A stretch of 64,000 nt of DNA, taken from assembly GCF_032118995.1 (NCBI RefSeq), contig NC_092661.1, positions 15,261,006-15,325,005 on the forward strand, given 5' to 3'. Positions 1-9,387 of the stretch are shown piece after piece (position 1 is the stretch's first letter; every line of letters begins with the position of its first letter). This stretch comes from Asterias amurensis. Lineage: Eukaryota; Echinodermata; Asteroidea; Forcipulatida; Asteriidae. Below the pieces are notes generated by a model that searched no databases, was not told where the DNA came from, and saw nothing but the letters and a program-made list of their open reading frames with translations. A program made the position numbers and the translations under genes.

Positions 1-1
1 T

Positions 2-3000
2 CCGGGTGCGGATACAGTAGCAGGGTATGCTATCATCTACAAGCATCCCAATGTGTACGATGTACTCAACAATCATATCAACAGGTTAGTTTGACCTTGT
101 TTACTTTAAAGACCAATCCGACGAAACAAAATTGGGAGCGCCCTCTATTGAAAATTACCAACTGCGGTGTCTTTTTGTGCACAATCTAGGCATTGAAGAC
201 ACCGTAGTAAATGGCGCGCGGTGCTCAACACTTGCGCGCCCAGTGCTCAACACTTGCGCACCCGGTGCGCGTCAGATTGGTCTACAGGCTATGATCTTAA
301 ATAAATAATAACGGGGGTTGAAATTGCCACTAGCCCGCTAGCCCGGGACTACCAGACTTGCAGCGGGGCTACTTATTTTTCCAGTTCGATAGCGCGGCGG
401 GCTAGTGGGAAATAATGCAAAAGTCAATATCACAAACCGCAATGAACTGTGCTGATGGTGTATTGTAAAGTTTGTGCAGTGTGACTCAATGTGTTTTTTG
501 GGCTACCAAAATCTCATCGGGGCTTCTTGGTTACTAGCCCTGCTGACTACCATGAAAATACACTTAATTTCTACCCCTGAATAATAATACTATGTACGTT
601 TTATATACATTGTGTAGTGCTTTATCTGTGAGTTAAATGATTGAGTGGAAATACTTTAATTTGAACTATGAACTATGAACTGGCATTCTTTATCCAGAGT
701 ATTGTTTTAATGCCATTCTTTATCCAGTTTGATTTTTTACTGCCATTTGTTATCCAGTGTAATACTGTACTGCCATTCTTTATTCATTGTAATGTTCTAC
801 TGCCGTTCTTTATTCAGTGTATTTGTTCTACTGCCATTCTTTATCTAGTGTAATGTTTTACACGATTCTTTATCCTGTGAAATGTTTTACTGCCGTTCTT
901 TATCCAGTGTAATGTTTTACTACCATTCTTTATCCAGTGAAATTTTGTTCTGCCATTCTTTATCCAGTGAAATGTTTTCCTGCATTCTTTATCCAGTGTA
1001 ATGTTCTACTGCCATTCTTTTTCCAGTTTGATGTTTTATTGATATTGTTTGTCAGGTGTCACACAGTTCTTTATCCAGTGTAATGCTTCACTGCTCTTCT
1101 TATTTTAATATACAGAGCAATGGTTTTGTTGTTATTTTGAGAGCAAAATTTACTTGCTGTTCTTTTCCCCGCGGATAACCTTTCACTGCTGTTCTGATCC
1201 CAGGCAATAACTTTACCACCGTTGGTATTACAGGGTGACAATGCAATTTGAAAGTACTATCAATCATTACTTATGCGGCATGACTAAGCTGTTCTCATTC
1301 CAGGGTAATAACTTTACCGCCGTTTATTTTCAAGGGTTACAATGCAATTTGAGAGTACTATCAATCAGTACTTATGCGGCATGACTACATGTAAGCTGTT
1401 CTCATTCCAGGGTAATAACTTTACCGCCGTTTATTTTCCAGGGTTACAATGCGATTTGAGAGTATTATCAATCAGTACTTATGCAGCACTTACGCTGTTC
1501 TTATTCCAGGGTAATAACTTTACCGCCGTTTGTATTCCAGGGCAACAATGCAATTTGAGAGTACTATCAATCATTACTTATGCAGCACTTATGCTGTTCT
1601 CATACCAGGGTAATAACTTTACCGCCGTTTATTTTCCAGGGTTACAATGCAATTTGAGAGTACTATCAATCAGTACTTATGCGGCACTGCTAAGCTGGTC
1701 AAGCCTGTGTTTCCTCTTCAATGCTTCCGTATCCGTGAGAGTACTGAACACCACATCTACCTCAACCACGACACCAGGCAGCACGCTCACAACCAAGGTA
1801 TGTCAGACCAAGGTACACTTCATTCCCCTACAACTAAGTTTGCTATTTCATCTCTTAGTTAAAGGCAGTGGACACTATTGGTAATTACTCAAAATAATTA
1901 TTAGCATAAAACCTTACTTGGTGATGAGTATTGGGGAGGGGTTGACAGTATAAAACATTGTGAGAAACGGCTCCCTCTGCAGTGACATCGTTGTCGAGAA
2001 AGAAGTAATTTTCCACAAACTTGATTTCGAGACCTCAGATTTAGAATTTGAGGTCTCGAAATGAAGCATCTAAAAGCACACAACTTCGTGTGACAAGGGT
2101 GCTTTTTTCTTTCGTTATTATCTCGCAACTTCAACGACCCATTGAGCTCAAATTTTCACAGGTTTGTTATTTTATGCATATGTTGAGATACATGTACACC
2201 AGCTGTGAAGGCTGGTCTTTGATAATTACCAATAGTGTCCACTGCCTTTAAAGGCACTTACAACTTTTGGTAAGTATTCTCACTTGGTGTATCCCAGTTG
2301 GCAGATGTCTGTCCTGGACGACAGTGTCAAGTTTAGATGCATCCATCATCCATCAAGGATGTGAAAGTTAAGACGCAATTGGTCATCAAAGTTGTAAGAG
2401 AATGATGAAAGAAATAACCTCCATAATTTTTCTATTTCATATATTAGTTATAAAGACACTGGACACCTTTGGTAATTGTCAAAGACCAGGGCCCAATTTC
2501 ATAGAGCTCCTAAGCACACAAATTTGCTTGGCATGAAATTTCTTCCTTGGTTAAAACAGGATTACCAACCAAATTTCCACGTGATTTTCAGGATAAGCAA
2601 ACAACAGCTTATTACCAGTAACAAGCAATATGCAACAAATAGAAATTTTGTTGGTAACCCTATTTTTATCCAAAAAGAAATTTCATGCTAAGCAAATTTT
2701 CGTGCTTAGCAGCTCTATGAAATTGGGCCCTGTTTTCTCACTTGGTGATCCCAATTGGCAGACGTCTGTCACGGATGACAATGTCAAGTCTAGATGCATC
2801 CATCAAGGACATCTTCCTCTCATGAAATAACAAATCTGTGGCCATTTAGACTCGATTGTTCATCAAAGTTGCAAGAGAATAATGAAAGAAAAAACCTCCC
2901 TTTTGGCACAAACTTGAGTGCTTTCAGATGCATAATAAAAGGCTTCAGGCCTGAAGTCTTTTAATATTTGAGTGAGAAGTTATGTTACTTCAGAGGGAGC

Positions 3001-6000
3001 CGTTTCTCACAATGTTTCATACTACCAACGGCTCTCAATTGCTTGTTACTAAGTAAGTTTTTATGCTAACAACTATTTTGAGTACTTACCAATACTGTCT
3101 AGGGCCTTTAAAGCCATTGGACACTTTCGGTAAACAGTATTGTCCAAGGCCCACACTTTGTGTATCACAACTTATATATAAAATAACAAACTTGTGAAAA
3201 TTTAGGCTCAATCGGTCATCGGAGTCGGGAGAAAATAGCGGGAAAACCCACCCTTGTTTCCGCACGTTTCGCTGTGTCATGAGCTGTTAAAGCCATTGGA
3301 CCCTGTCGGTAAACAGTGTTGTCCAAGGCCCACACTTTGTGTACCACAACTTCTATATCAAATAACAAACCTGTGAAAATTTAGGCTCAATCGGTCATCG
3401 GAGTTGGGAGAAAACAACGGAAAAACCCACCCTTGTTTTCGCGCGTTTCGCCGTGTCATGACATGTGTTTGAAATAAATCCGTAATTCTCGTTAACGAGA
3501 ATTTATATTGTTTTGCTGTTTTCTCAAAAAGTAAAGCATTTCATGGAATAACATTTCAAGAGAAGTCTTTCACTATTGCCTTCTGTAAACCCTGTAAGTT
3601 ATTTGTAAATCTGTGAACTTTTATTTTTTTTCATGAACCGAAAGGGTCCAATGGCTTTAATCCGTAAATCTCCATATCGAGAATTGATAATTGTTTTAAA
3701 GCTTTCTCAAAAAGTAAAGCATTTCATGGAATACTATTTCAAGAGAAGTCTTTCACTGCTACCTTCTGTAAACCCTGTAAGTTACTTGTAAATCTGTGAT
3801 TTATTTTGTTTTCTTACGGAAATGGCTCTAAGGGGGTTTTGCTCTGTTAATGAGCGCTTCACAACATGTATCTGCTGGCTGCACTGTTGGTACTTTTAAT
3901 TCTATTCCTGCTGTTAATGTATGAACTTTTTGTTTCCAGGTTGTGGGAGCGTGCTATTTATCGGCCATGCCCATTTGGGTTTAAACGGCCTCTCGTGTCG
4001 ACTGACCGGACATAGCTTTGTCTACAAGGTGATGTTGAATGGTCATGACCTACCCCAACTATCTCAGGTGAGTCTGGACAGACAAGAAATTTTAGTACAC
4101 GACAGAACAGAACTTTTTTTTTTTTTTTTGTACAGTGGGATGGGTTGTTTTAACTATGGGGTGGTTTTCAGGGGACATTCTTTGTGGCAGGACGGCTTTG
4201 TAGAGGTGCTGGTCACTTGTTTCTATTTGCCGGTTTTAAGCTATTTTGATTCGTTGTTTCTTTATGTATTGTCTTGTATATTTATATTTTTATGCCAGTG
4301 TAAAGTCTAATCAAACTAAACTAAACTAAAACTTGAACTGAAAGATTAAGTAGATTTTTGCATTGGTGATTATAATTTGATTTTACTCTCTCTTTTAAGT
4401 ATTCTGGCAGGCACAATACTGCACAGGTCTTATGGGAAAAGTGACATGTTGTGTCATAATTTCCACATAAATCCAAGAATTGTGAAAGTTAAAGCTGGAC
4501 AAGTGTTGAGATGTGCCCCCTTTCATCATATCAAAAGCTGATAGACAGTGCAATCTCCATAAAATATAAGATTTTATGATTTTTCTATTGGGCCGTGTAC
4601 AAATTTTGCCTGCAGGAAGTCCAGGCTCTGTGGCTCTTTTGTAAACATGTGATGTCACATCGTTTAATTTCAGCAGTGTATTCTCAGTACTTTCCCAGTA
4701 TTCTGTGAAATGAAATCCACCGGCAAATCACTTGTGTTGTGTACGTATGTACATGTAAAAGAACCCAGTGCACTTGTTGAAAAGAGAACGGGTTCCCCCG
4801 GTGTTCCTGGCTGTGGTTGCTGTACACGTATGTGCCGTAGCACCTTGTAACCCTTAAAAGGTGCTAAATAATTGGGTTTCAGAATTCATCAATTCAATAA
4901 ACCTATCTTTCTGAAAGTTTGTATATATACTCAGCGCCTTGAGTACCTTGTTTGGTAGACTTCGATATAATTATCACTTGGGTGGAATAAACCTTGTGTT
5001 TAATCAATGTTCTTTTTTCCAGGTGAAAGTTTTAAGTGCAGTTTTTAATTCTAGAGAATTTTCTTTCAGTGCTTCAATCTCACTAAGGCAGTATCTGAAT
5101 TGGCTTGTTGCTAAGGACGTCTGATGAAGCAAAAATCTAGCTGTAGCCCTAGCTGTAGTTGCCATTTTGGACATGGCCTAAGAAGTTTATTTTGATTTAA
5201 CTTTATCTTTATTTGCTTTTTGGTACATATATCTATTGAGTATTATCTAATTTTCTATTTATAAAGTTTCCAATTTTGTTTTTTTAGTTTTCAGACAGTA
5301 TGTACTTTATATCTTAAAACTTTCAGGGATAACACATGTGTATTTATACTTTATTTTGTTTCAGAATAATCTTAATTGTAATTTTTTATTTGATTTTTCT
5401 TTTTTTTCCCCCAATAAACCTCACTTAAATAGAATGAATTTATTTGGAAATAAATGACCCTCACTTTTTACACCCTGTCTCAATTGAATTTCAGGGTTCA
5501 AATTTTCTACTTTCGTTTCTACCGCGGAATGGCCGTAATGTGTTAACGGTGAAAACACTCTGTGACCCATACTCAAAGGTAGGTGTTGATTGTTGTGCCT
5601 TTAAATGGTAATTGTCAAAGACCACTTTTCTCACTTGATAATCTCCCAAAATATGCATAAAATAACAAATCTGTGACCCAATTGGTCATCGAAGTTGCAA
5701 GAGAACAATGAAAGAAAAAACACTCTTGTTGCACAAATTCGTGTGCTTTCAGATGCCTCATAAATAAATGTAGCTTAAGTTTTATTATTTGAGTGGGAAC
5801 TTACCTCTTTCTCAAAAACTATGTTACTTCAGAGGGAACCGTTTTTCACAATGTTTTATACTATCAACAGCTGTCCATTGCTCGCTACCAAGTAAGGTTT
5901 TTTTTGCTCACAATTATTTTGAGTAATTACCAATAGTGTCCAGTGCCGTTAAGACCGTGCCATTATTCTTGACTCCTTACAGCTGCTGCTGCTTGTGGGT

Positions 6001-6048
6001 GCTTACTCGCTGCAAATAACATCCGATGGACCTCAGATTGGATTCTAA
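2..6048 (+). CDS. 3' end of an unidentified protein-coding gene (five exons, 5' truncated by window edge)
   Basis: I do not recognise this protein. Five exons join in phase: 2-84 (may start before the window), 1640-1797, 3940-4067, 5495-5578 and 5983-6048, ending in TAA. Junctions are AG|GTTAGT to TTTTCCAG, AAG|GTATGT to TTTCCAG, CAG|GTGAGT to TTTCAG and AAG|GTAGGT to TTACAG. The other frames of exons 2 and 3 hit stops after joining, so this frame is well supported. The visible C-terminal part is about 172 residues, with stretches such as YKHPNVYDVLNNHINR, CFRIRESTEHHIYLNHD and LLLLVGAYSLQITSDG. The mix of hydrophobic strands and polar loops looks like a folded beta-rich domain; I see no signal peptide or clear membrane helix. 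Exon 2 is preceded by four tandem copies of its own 5' edge. A G homopolymer follows the stop codon almost at once. Gene identity is unknown; gene reality is fairly sure. Confidence 0.7.
85..673. other. first intron of the unidentified gene, 5' part
   Basis: No exon is seen. There is a short direct duplication of GTGCTCAACACTTGCGC at about 212-265. A GC-rich inverted repeat (CACTAGCCCGC at about 330 and GCGGGCTAGTG near 400) looks like a small decayed foldback element. Confidence 0.4.
674..1095. repeat. minisatellite, about 30-bp unit, roughly 14 degenerate copies
   Basis: The unit reads approximately CTGCCATTCTTTATCCAGTG followed by TAATGTTTTA, repeated head to tail with point changes and small indels. 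Because the unit is near 30 bp, one frame stays open and spells a repeated LPFFIQCNV-type peptide. This looks like a by-product of the repeat and not a gene. It lies in an intron, just before the exon-edge array at 1189. Confidence 0.85.
1189..1693 (+). repeat. five tandem copies (about 97-109 bp) of the exon 2 acceptor and 5' exon edge
   Basis: Units start near 1190, 1287, 1396, 1493 and 1592. Each holds a polypyrimidine tract, an AG acceptor and the first ~50 bases of exon 2 (TACAATGCAATTTGAGAGTA and following). Only the last copy, with its acceptor ending at 1639, runs on into the full coding exon (1640-1797). The reading frame entered from the upstream copy at about 1541 meets GGGTAA before reaching the real exon, so splicing there would truncate the protein. 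One frame remains open across the array but is not in phase with the gene. Confidence 0.85.
1859..2252. mobile_element. family A MITE (TTAA-flanked, TIR AAAGGCAGTGGACAC)
   Basis: It begins TTAAAGGCAGTGGACACTAT and ends with the reverse complement GTCCACTGCCTTTAA. Terminal inverted repeats are about 28 bp and the element is about 394 bp. It has no coding capacity. A TTAA duplication is typical of piggyBac-type transposition, so a piggyBac-related non-autonomous element is a reasonable inference. Other copies are at 5598, 17879 and 62982, with partial or nested copies at 2451, 32532, 35612, 39678 and 56939. Confidence 0.8.
2451..3112. mobile_element. family A MITE interrupted by a family M MITE
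   Basis: The left end (AAAGACACTGGACACCTTTGG) and right end (ACCAATACTGTCTAGGGCC) belong to family A. The element is split at about 2488 by a complete family M copy (2489-2730), after which the family A sequence resumes (TTTTCTCACTTGGTGATCCC). A truncated family A-like copy lies just upstream at about 2249-2450. The nesting shows that family M moved after this family A copy was already in place. Confidence 0.75.
2489..2730. mobile_element. family M MITE (TIR GGGCCCAATTTCATAGAGCT)
   Basis: It begins GGGCCCAATTTCATAGAGCT and ends AGCTCTATGAAATTGGGCCC, a perfect 20-bp terminal inverted repeat. The inside is AT-rich with TAAGCA/TGCTTA motifs and no open frame of interest. Relatives are at 15057-15301, 27921-28012, 31700-31893 and the window end (63976). 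Confidence 0.85.
3110..3811. mobile_element. rearranged cluster of family C MITEs (5' half, full copy, 3' half)
   Basis: Family C has inverted ends AAAGCCATTGGACCCTTTCG and CCGAAAGGGTCCAATGGCTT. Here 3110-3287 is a 5' half, about 3288-3659 is a full-length copy, and 3660-3811 is a second 3' half. This order is what a tandem duplication or unequal exchange inside one element would give. It lies in intron 2 of the unidentified gene. Full single copies are at 16593-16966 and 38993-39366. Confidence 0.75.
4738..4975 (+). mobile_element. SINE, 5'-truncated (tail part only)
   Basis: It shares the body AAGAACCCAGTGCACTTGTT, GGTGTTCCTGGCTGTGG and the tail CTCAGCGCCTTGAGTACC with the copies at 34915-35278 and 43418-43645. 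The tRNA-like head is missing. It lies in intron 3 of the unidentified gene, just upstream of the possible alternative last exon. Confidence 0.65.
5023..5124 (+). CDS. possible alternative terminal exon of the unidentified gene
   Basis: A strong 3' splice site (TCTTTTTTCCAG) precedes a 34-codon open frame that ends in TGA. It is in phase with exon 3 (3940-4067, phase 0). Using it would replace the last two exons with a different 33-residue tail (begins VKVLSAVFNSREF). No donor follows, so it could only be a last exon. It lies just after a SINE tail at 4738-4975 and might be an exonised or chance frame. Transcript data would decide. Confidence 0.3.
   Translation: MKVLSAVFNSREFSFSASISLRQYLNWLVAKDV
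5598..5952. mobile_element. family A MITE in the intron before the penultimate-to-last exon junction
   Basis: The ends are CCTTTAAATGGTAATTGTCA and ACCAATAGTGTCCAGTGCC. The inner segment (GAGGGAACCGTTTTTCACAA) matches the other family A copies. The left TIR has lost about 15 bp. It almost fills the 404-bp intron between 5578 and 5983. Confidence 0.7.
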
Positions 6049-7226
6049 GGAGGGGGGGGGGGTTTCTTCAGATGACACCCATCAAGAGAGTTCTTCTCAA
6101 GAAATCATCCCAAGGGCAAAACCTTAAATGTTCTGTAGATGACTGAAATGTATTATATGTGAACATAAGCAGATTATGTAGTAGTTTATTAGCCTTTGAA
6201 TGGATAGAGAGAGAGAGAGTCCTTGTATAGTATTTTAGTGTACAGTACAAGACTGGTAGCGTAGGGGTATACTTTTATTTTCTAGCATGCGTTGTTGGCG
6301 TATACAGAGTTAGGTCAATGAGTAGAACTATGATTTTTAGTTTAACCCTTAAGAGACCACGCATTTCTGTTGAATTATCGTCATGTGCCAAGAGATGTTG
6401 AATTCTTACTGAGTTTTTATCTTTCTCTTTTTGCTAGTTTAAAAGAAAATATTTGAACTTTAGAAGATGTTAAATTTGCATCGGAGATAAAGAATGTTCG
6501 TTTTGGTTGTACCTACATATGTACTCCAATGTCGGTTAGCACTGTGCACTCAGTGCTTTCCTGAGTTCTGTGAAAAAGGAACAGGCATATATACTTTGTT
6601 TGTTTTTGGACATTTTATAAAGTATGTGTACTTGGGAAAGATTGTACATTGTCAAGTCAGGAGATGACTGTTACTTTAATCTTGTTGGTTGTGGAGAATT
6701 TAGGTCAAATCTTGCGGCCTTTAGCAGCTGCTATGGTCACTTTGGGCACAAGCCAATAGCATTCGCTTGGATCTCTGAAGGGTTTATAGGCAATTGTGGG
6801 TTTTTTATTTTGAATTCTGTTTGTTTTGGGATTTTTTCCCAGGAGTCAGCTTTTAAAAATGGTAATTATTTATTTGTATATTTGTTGATTTACTTTCTGA
6901 GTTGTTGTAACTGTGTTGTATTGAATGAACAGTTCTCTTGGGTTTGCGTTTTTCGGTGTTTATTATTTATCTGATATTATGTTACATTAGTTTTTTTACA
7001 AGGATTTTTCATATCGTGCTTCGGAGTATCTTTTCAGTAGTTTCTTTCATCTATTTCTTTTTTGACCCAAATATTTTGTACTGCAGATAGAAATGCAAAA
7101 TATGACCATTTGTTTTTTCCCCTACTGAATCACATTCTTTTCCTTCCAAATTTAGGTTTCCTTCCTTTTTCCATCGGGATGATTATCTTTTCACAAAAGT
7201 TTTCCCAAATTTTGGGACTTGAGCTC
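6049..7226. other. 3' flank / probable 3'UTR of the unidentified gene
   Basis: The sequence opens with a long G homopolymer at about 6052-6062. No canonical AATAAA was noticed close to the stop codon. A short GAGAGAGAGAGAG run lies near 6207. Nothing else coding is supported. Confidence 0.4.
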
Positions 7227-7588
7227 GGTTCATACTTCCTGTTATTGCTTCATGCGAAGCGAATTTGATGTCACACCTCTGTTCGCTGCGAATGCTTCGT
7301 AGTAGGAGAAGAGCACAGGGCAGCTGTTATGAGTGGTTCGTTGCAAATAATAATAATAATATTTTGGGTTTATATCGCGCTTTTTCACTCCCGAACGGTT
7401 GTCTCAAAGCGCTTCAAATTATTACCCCTGGTCACTGGGCCTTAATTCACTCCTTAAACCATCTCAGCTTCCTTGGGAATAGACAGCCTCGTGCAACAAA
7501 TGCGCTATTTGTTCTAGTATGAAACATCAAATTTGTGACATCGAAATTCGCTTCAGGTTCAAAGGAAGTATCAACCGAGCTTTTAAGG
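7227..7588. mobile_element. family F foldback element with another repeat inserted in its middle
   Basis: The left arm (GAGCTCGGTTCATACTTCCT, then GCGAAGCGAATTTGATGTCA) is mirrored by the right arm (GACATCGAAATTCGCTTC, then AAGGAAGTATCAACCGAGCT). Between them, about 7344-7500, is an unrelated segment (ATCGCGCTTTTTCACTCCCG). An intact shorter relative is at 63364-63503. Confidence 0.65.
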
Positions 7589-8957
7589 TATTAAACGGGA
7601 TTGGTAGAGATGATAAAGTATTAGCAGTTTAATAGTGTACATGTTTTACGTGAACAATCGTATATACTTGAAATAACAAACCTGTGAAAATTTGAACTGT
7701 AACCCTTGTGAGAGGCAGGGGAAAAAAAAGTGAGAAACCATGAACAATTTTCAGCATGTAAACAGAATTGTCCTTAATTTTTCTTGTAACAACCCAAATC
7801 AGCAACACATTTTCTTTAAATATTTTTTTATATACAGTTTTTCGAATACGACTTCATTTCAGAGAGAAGTATTTCACAGAAAAATTTGTTCTAGTGTGAA
7901 GCATCATAATCAGTAAGCTTTCAGACTAAAATTAAATACTGTTTTTCATCTTTACCAATCCTGTATTATACCATTCACTTTGGTCTCGGTTCTCTATTTT
8001 TTTTATGAATAAATATATCAGAGTACGTGATCATCAGATAAGATTTGATGGTATTTGATGATCAATTATTCAGACTTACAAAATCAGGTCATGTATACTA
8101 CGCATATCAATATAGAAACAAAAAAGTGAAATATTTGTCATTTTTTACTGCCGTACGTGAGGATGGGACCAACAGAAGATAGCCCTATGCAAACATATTA
8201 TGTCTATAAAACAAATATATTAACAATTTGAAAATCACATTCAAACTTTAAACAAAACTAATCATCTTTTAAGAAAAAAGAAAATAGTTGACATACTTAA
8301 TGATCATGTCAAAATTTAAAGATTGAAATATTTTTATATCGATCACAACTTAAATGCATTTACCAGGGCATGTACTGTGAGCAAGGATTTCGAGACTCCA
8401 TTCCAGTCTGGTTAATTGTTGAATATTTCCAAAAAGTTGTTTAAAAAAAAAAAAAGAGCTGGTCATGACAACCCATTGTGGAAAAGCTCCATTAAAGAGC
8501 TTGGGTACTTTTTATAGGACACAGATTTACATTAAACTTACGTGATTTGAAGATAATGATAGTAGAAAGCTTCCCTTAAAACATTACTTGCTTAGGTGCT
8601 GTAGTTTTTGAGAAACGAGTAAAACATTGTCAAATGTCACGAAAATAATTTTTGTCTCGGGAGATAAAAATTATTTTAGCATGTACATGTAAGTACTGGT
8701 ATTTATGCCACTCTCCTGAAAACATTGCTTTTTCAGACTTTTCTCCAAAACTTGACGACTAATGAAGCTGAAACTTCAATGTTAATTATATTACAAACAT
8801 CGTCATTCACAGTGTCATGACCAAAAACTTGATGTCCAAAAGGTATCAAAGCCCTTTAATTAAGGAGTTTCTAGTATTGGCCTCAGAAAGTATAAATCCT
8901 TTTTAGTGTGTTGATATTGAATTACTTGGGTTATTAAACTTCAAGGAAAAAGTTGCC
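7589..8957. other. intergenic, no gene seen
   Basis: AT-rich sequence with no convincing exon on either strand. There is a poly-A stretch near 8440. I see nothing further to annotate. Confidence 0.4.
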
Positions 8958-9387
8958 GCACCCATTAGAGGAACACGTCGCCTTGGATCGGTCGAGTTGG
9001 TCTTTAAAAAGCGTTTGTAACCGTTTGTTATAAAATGCTTATGGTTAGAAAGATGTTTAAAAAGTAGAATACAATGATCCACACACATTTGCCTTGATAT
9101 TTTGTGGTTTTCCTTTTACTTTGCGAACTAACACGGTAGGCCATTTATGGGAGTCAACAATTTGACTCCCATAAATGGTCGACCGTGTTTGTGGACGAGG
9201 TAAAAGGAAAACCACGCAATTTCGAGTGATAACGTACTTATGTGGATCATTATATTCTACTTGTTTTAACAAGTAGAATTTTAAAATATCTTTCTGATCA
9301 TATGCATTTTATAACGAACGGTTACGAACGCTTTTCAAAGACCAACTCGACCGATCCAAGGCAACGTGTTCCTCTAATGGATGACCA
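8958..9387. mobile_element. family D long foldback element (about 430 bp, near-perfect palindrome)
   Basis: The ends are CCATTAGAGGAACACGTCGC and the reverse complement near 9360-9383. The two arms pair along most of their length, including the TTGGTCTTT and AACCGTTTG blocks, and meet around TATGGGAGTCAACAATTTGACTCCCATA at about 9147-9174. The longest uninterrupted symmetric core is at the centre. A shorter family member is at 28831-29090 in LSD1. It has no coding capacity. Confidence 0.85.

Noticed and set aside
668..853. 61-codon frame with LPFFIQ repeats
   Set aside because: Produced by the 30-bp minisatellite inside an intron.
1695..1797. Exon 2 of the unidentified gene starting at CTGGTCAAG (1695)
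   Set aside because: The phase does not match exon 1; the TTTTCCAG acceptor at 1639 does, and the frame is open throughout.
1342..1884. 180-codon frame across the exon 2 repeat array
   Set aside because: Joined to the next exon (3940) in this frame it meets a stop; the alternative frame gives a coherent protein over all exons.
6624..6974. 116-codon open frame after the unidentified gene
   Set aside because: No splice sites, homology or coding bias that I can see; probably 3'UTR or intergenic sequence.
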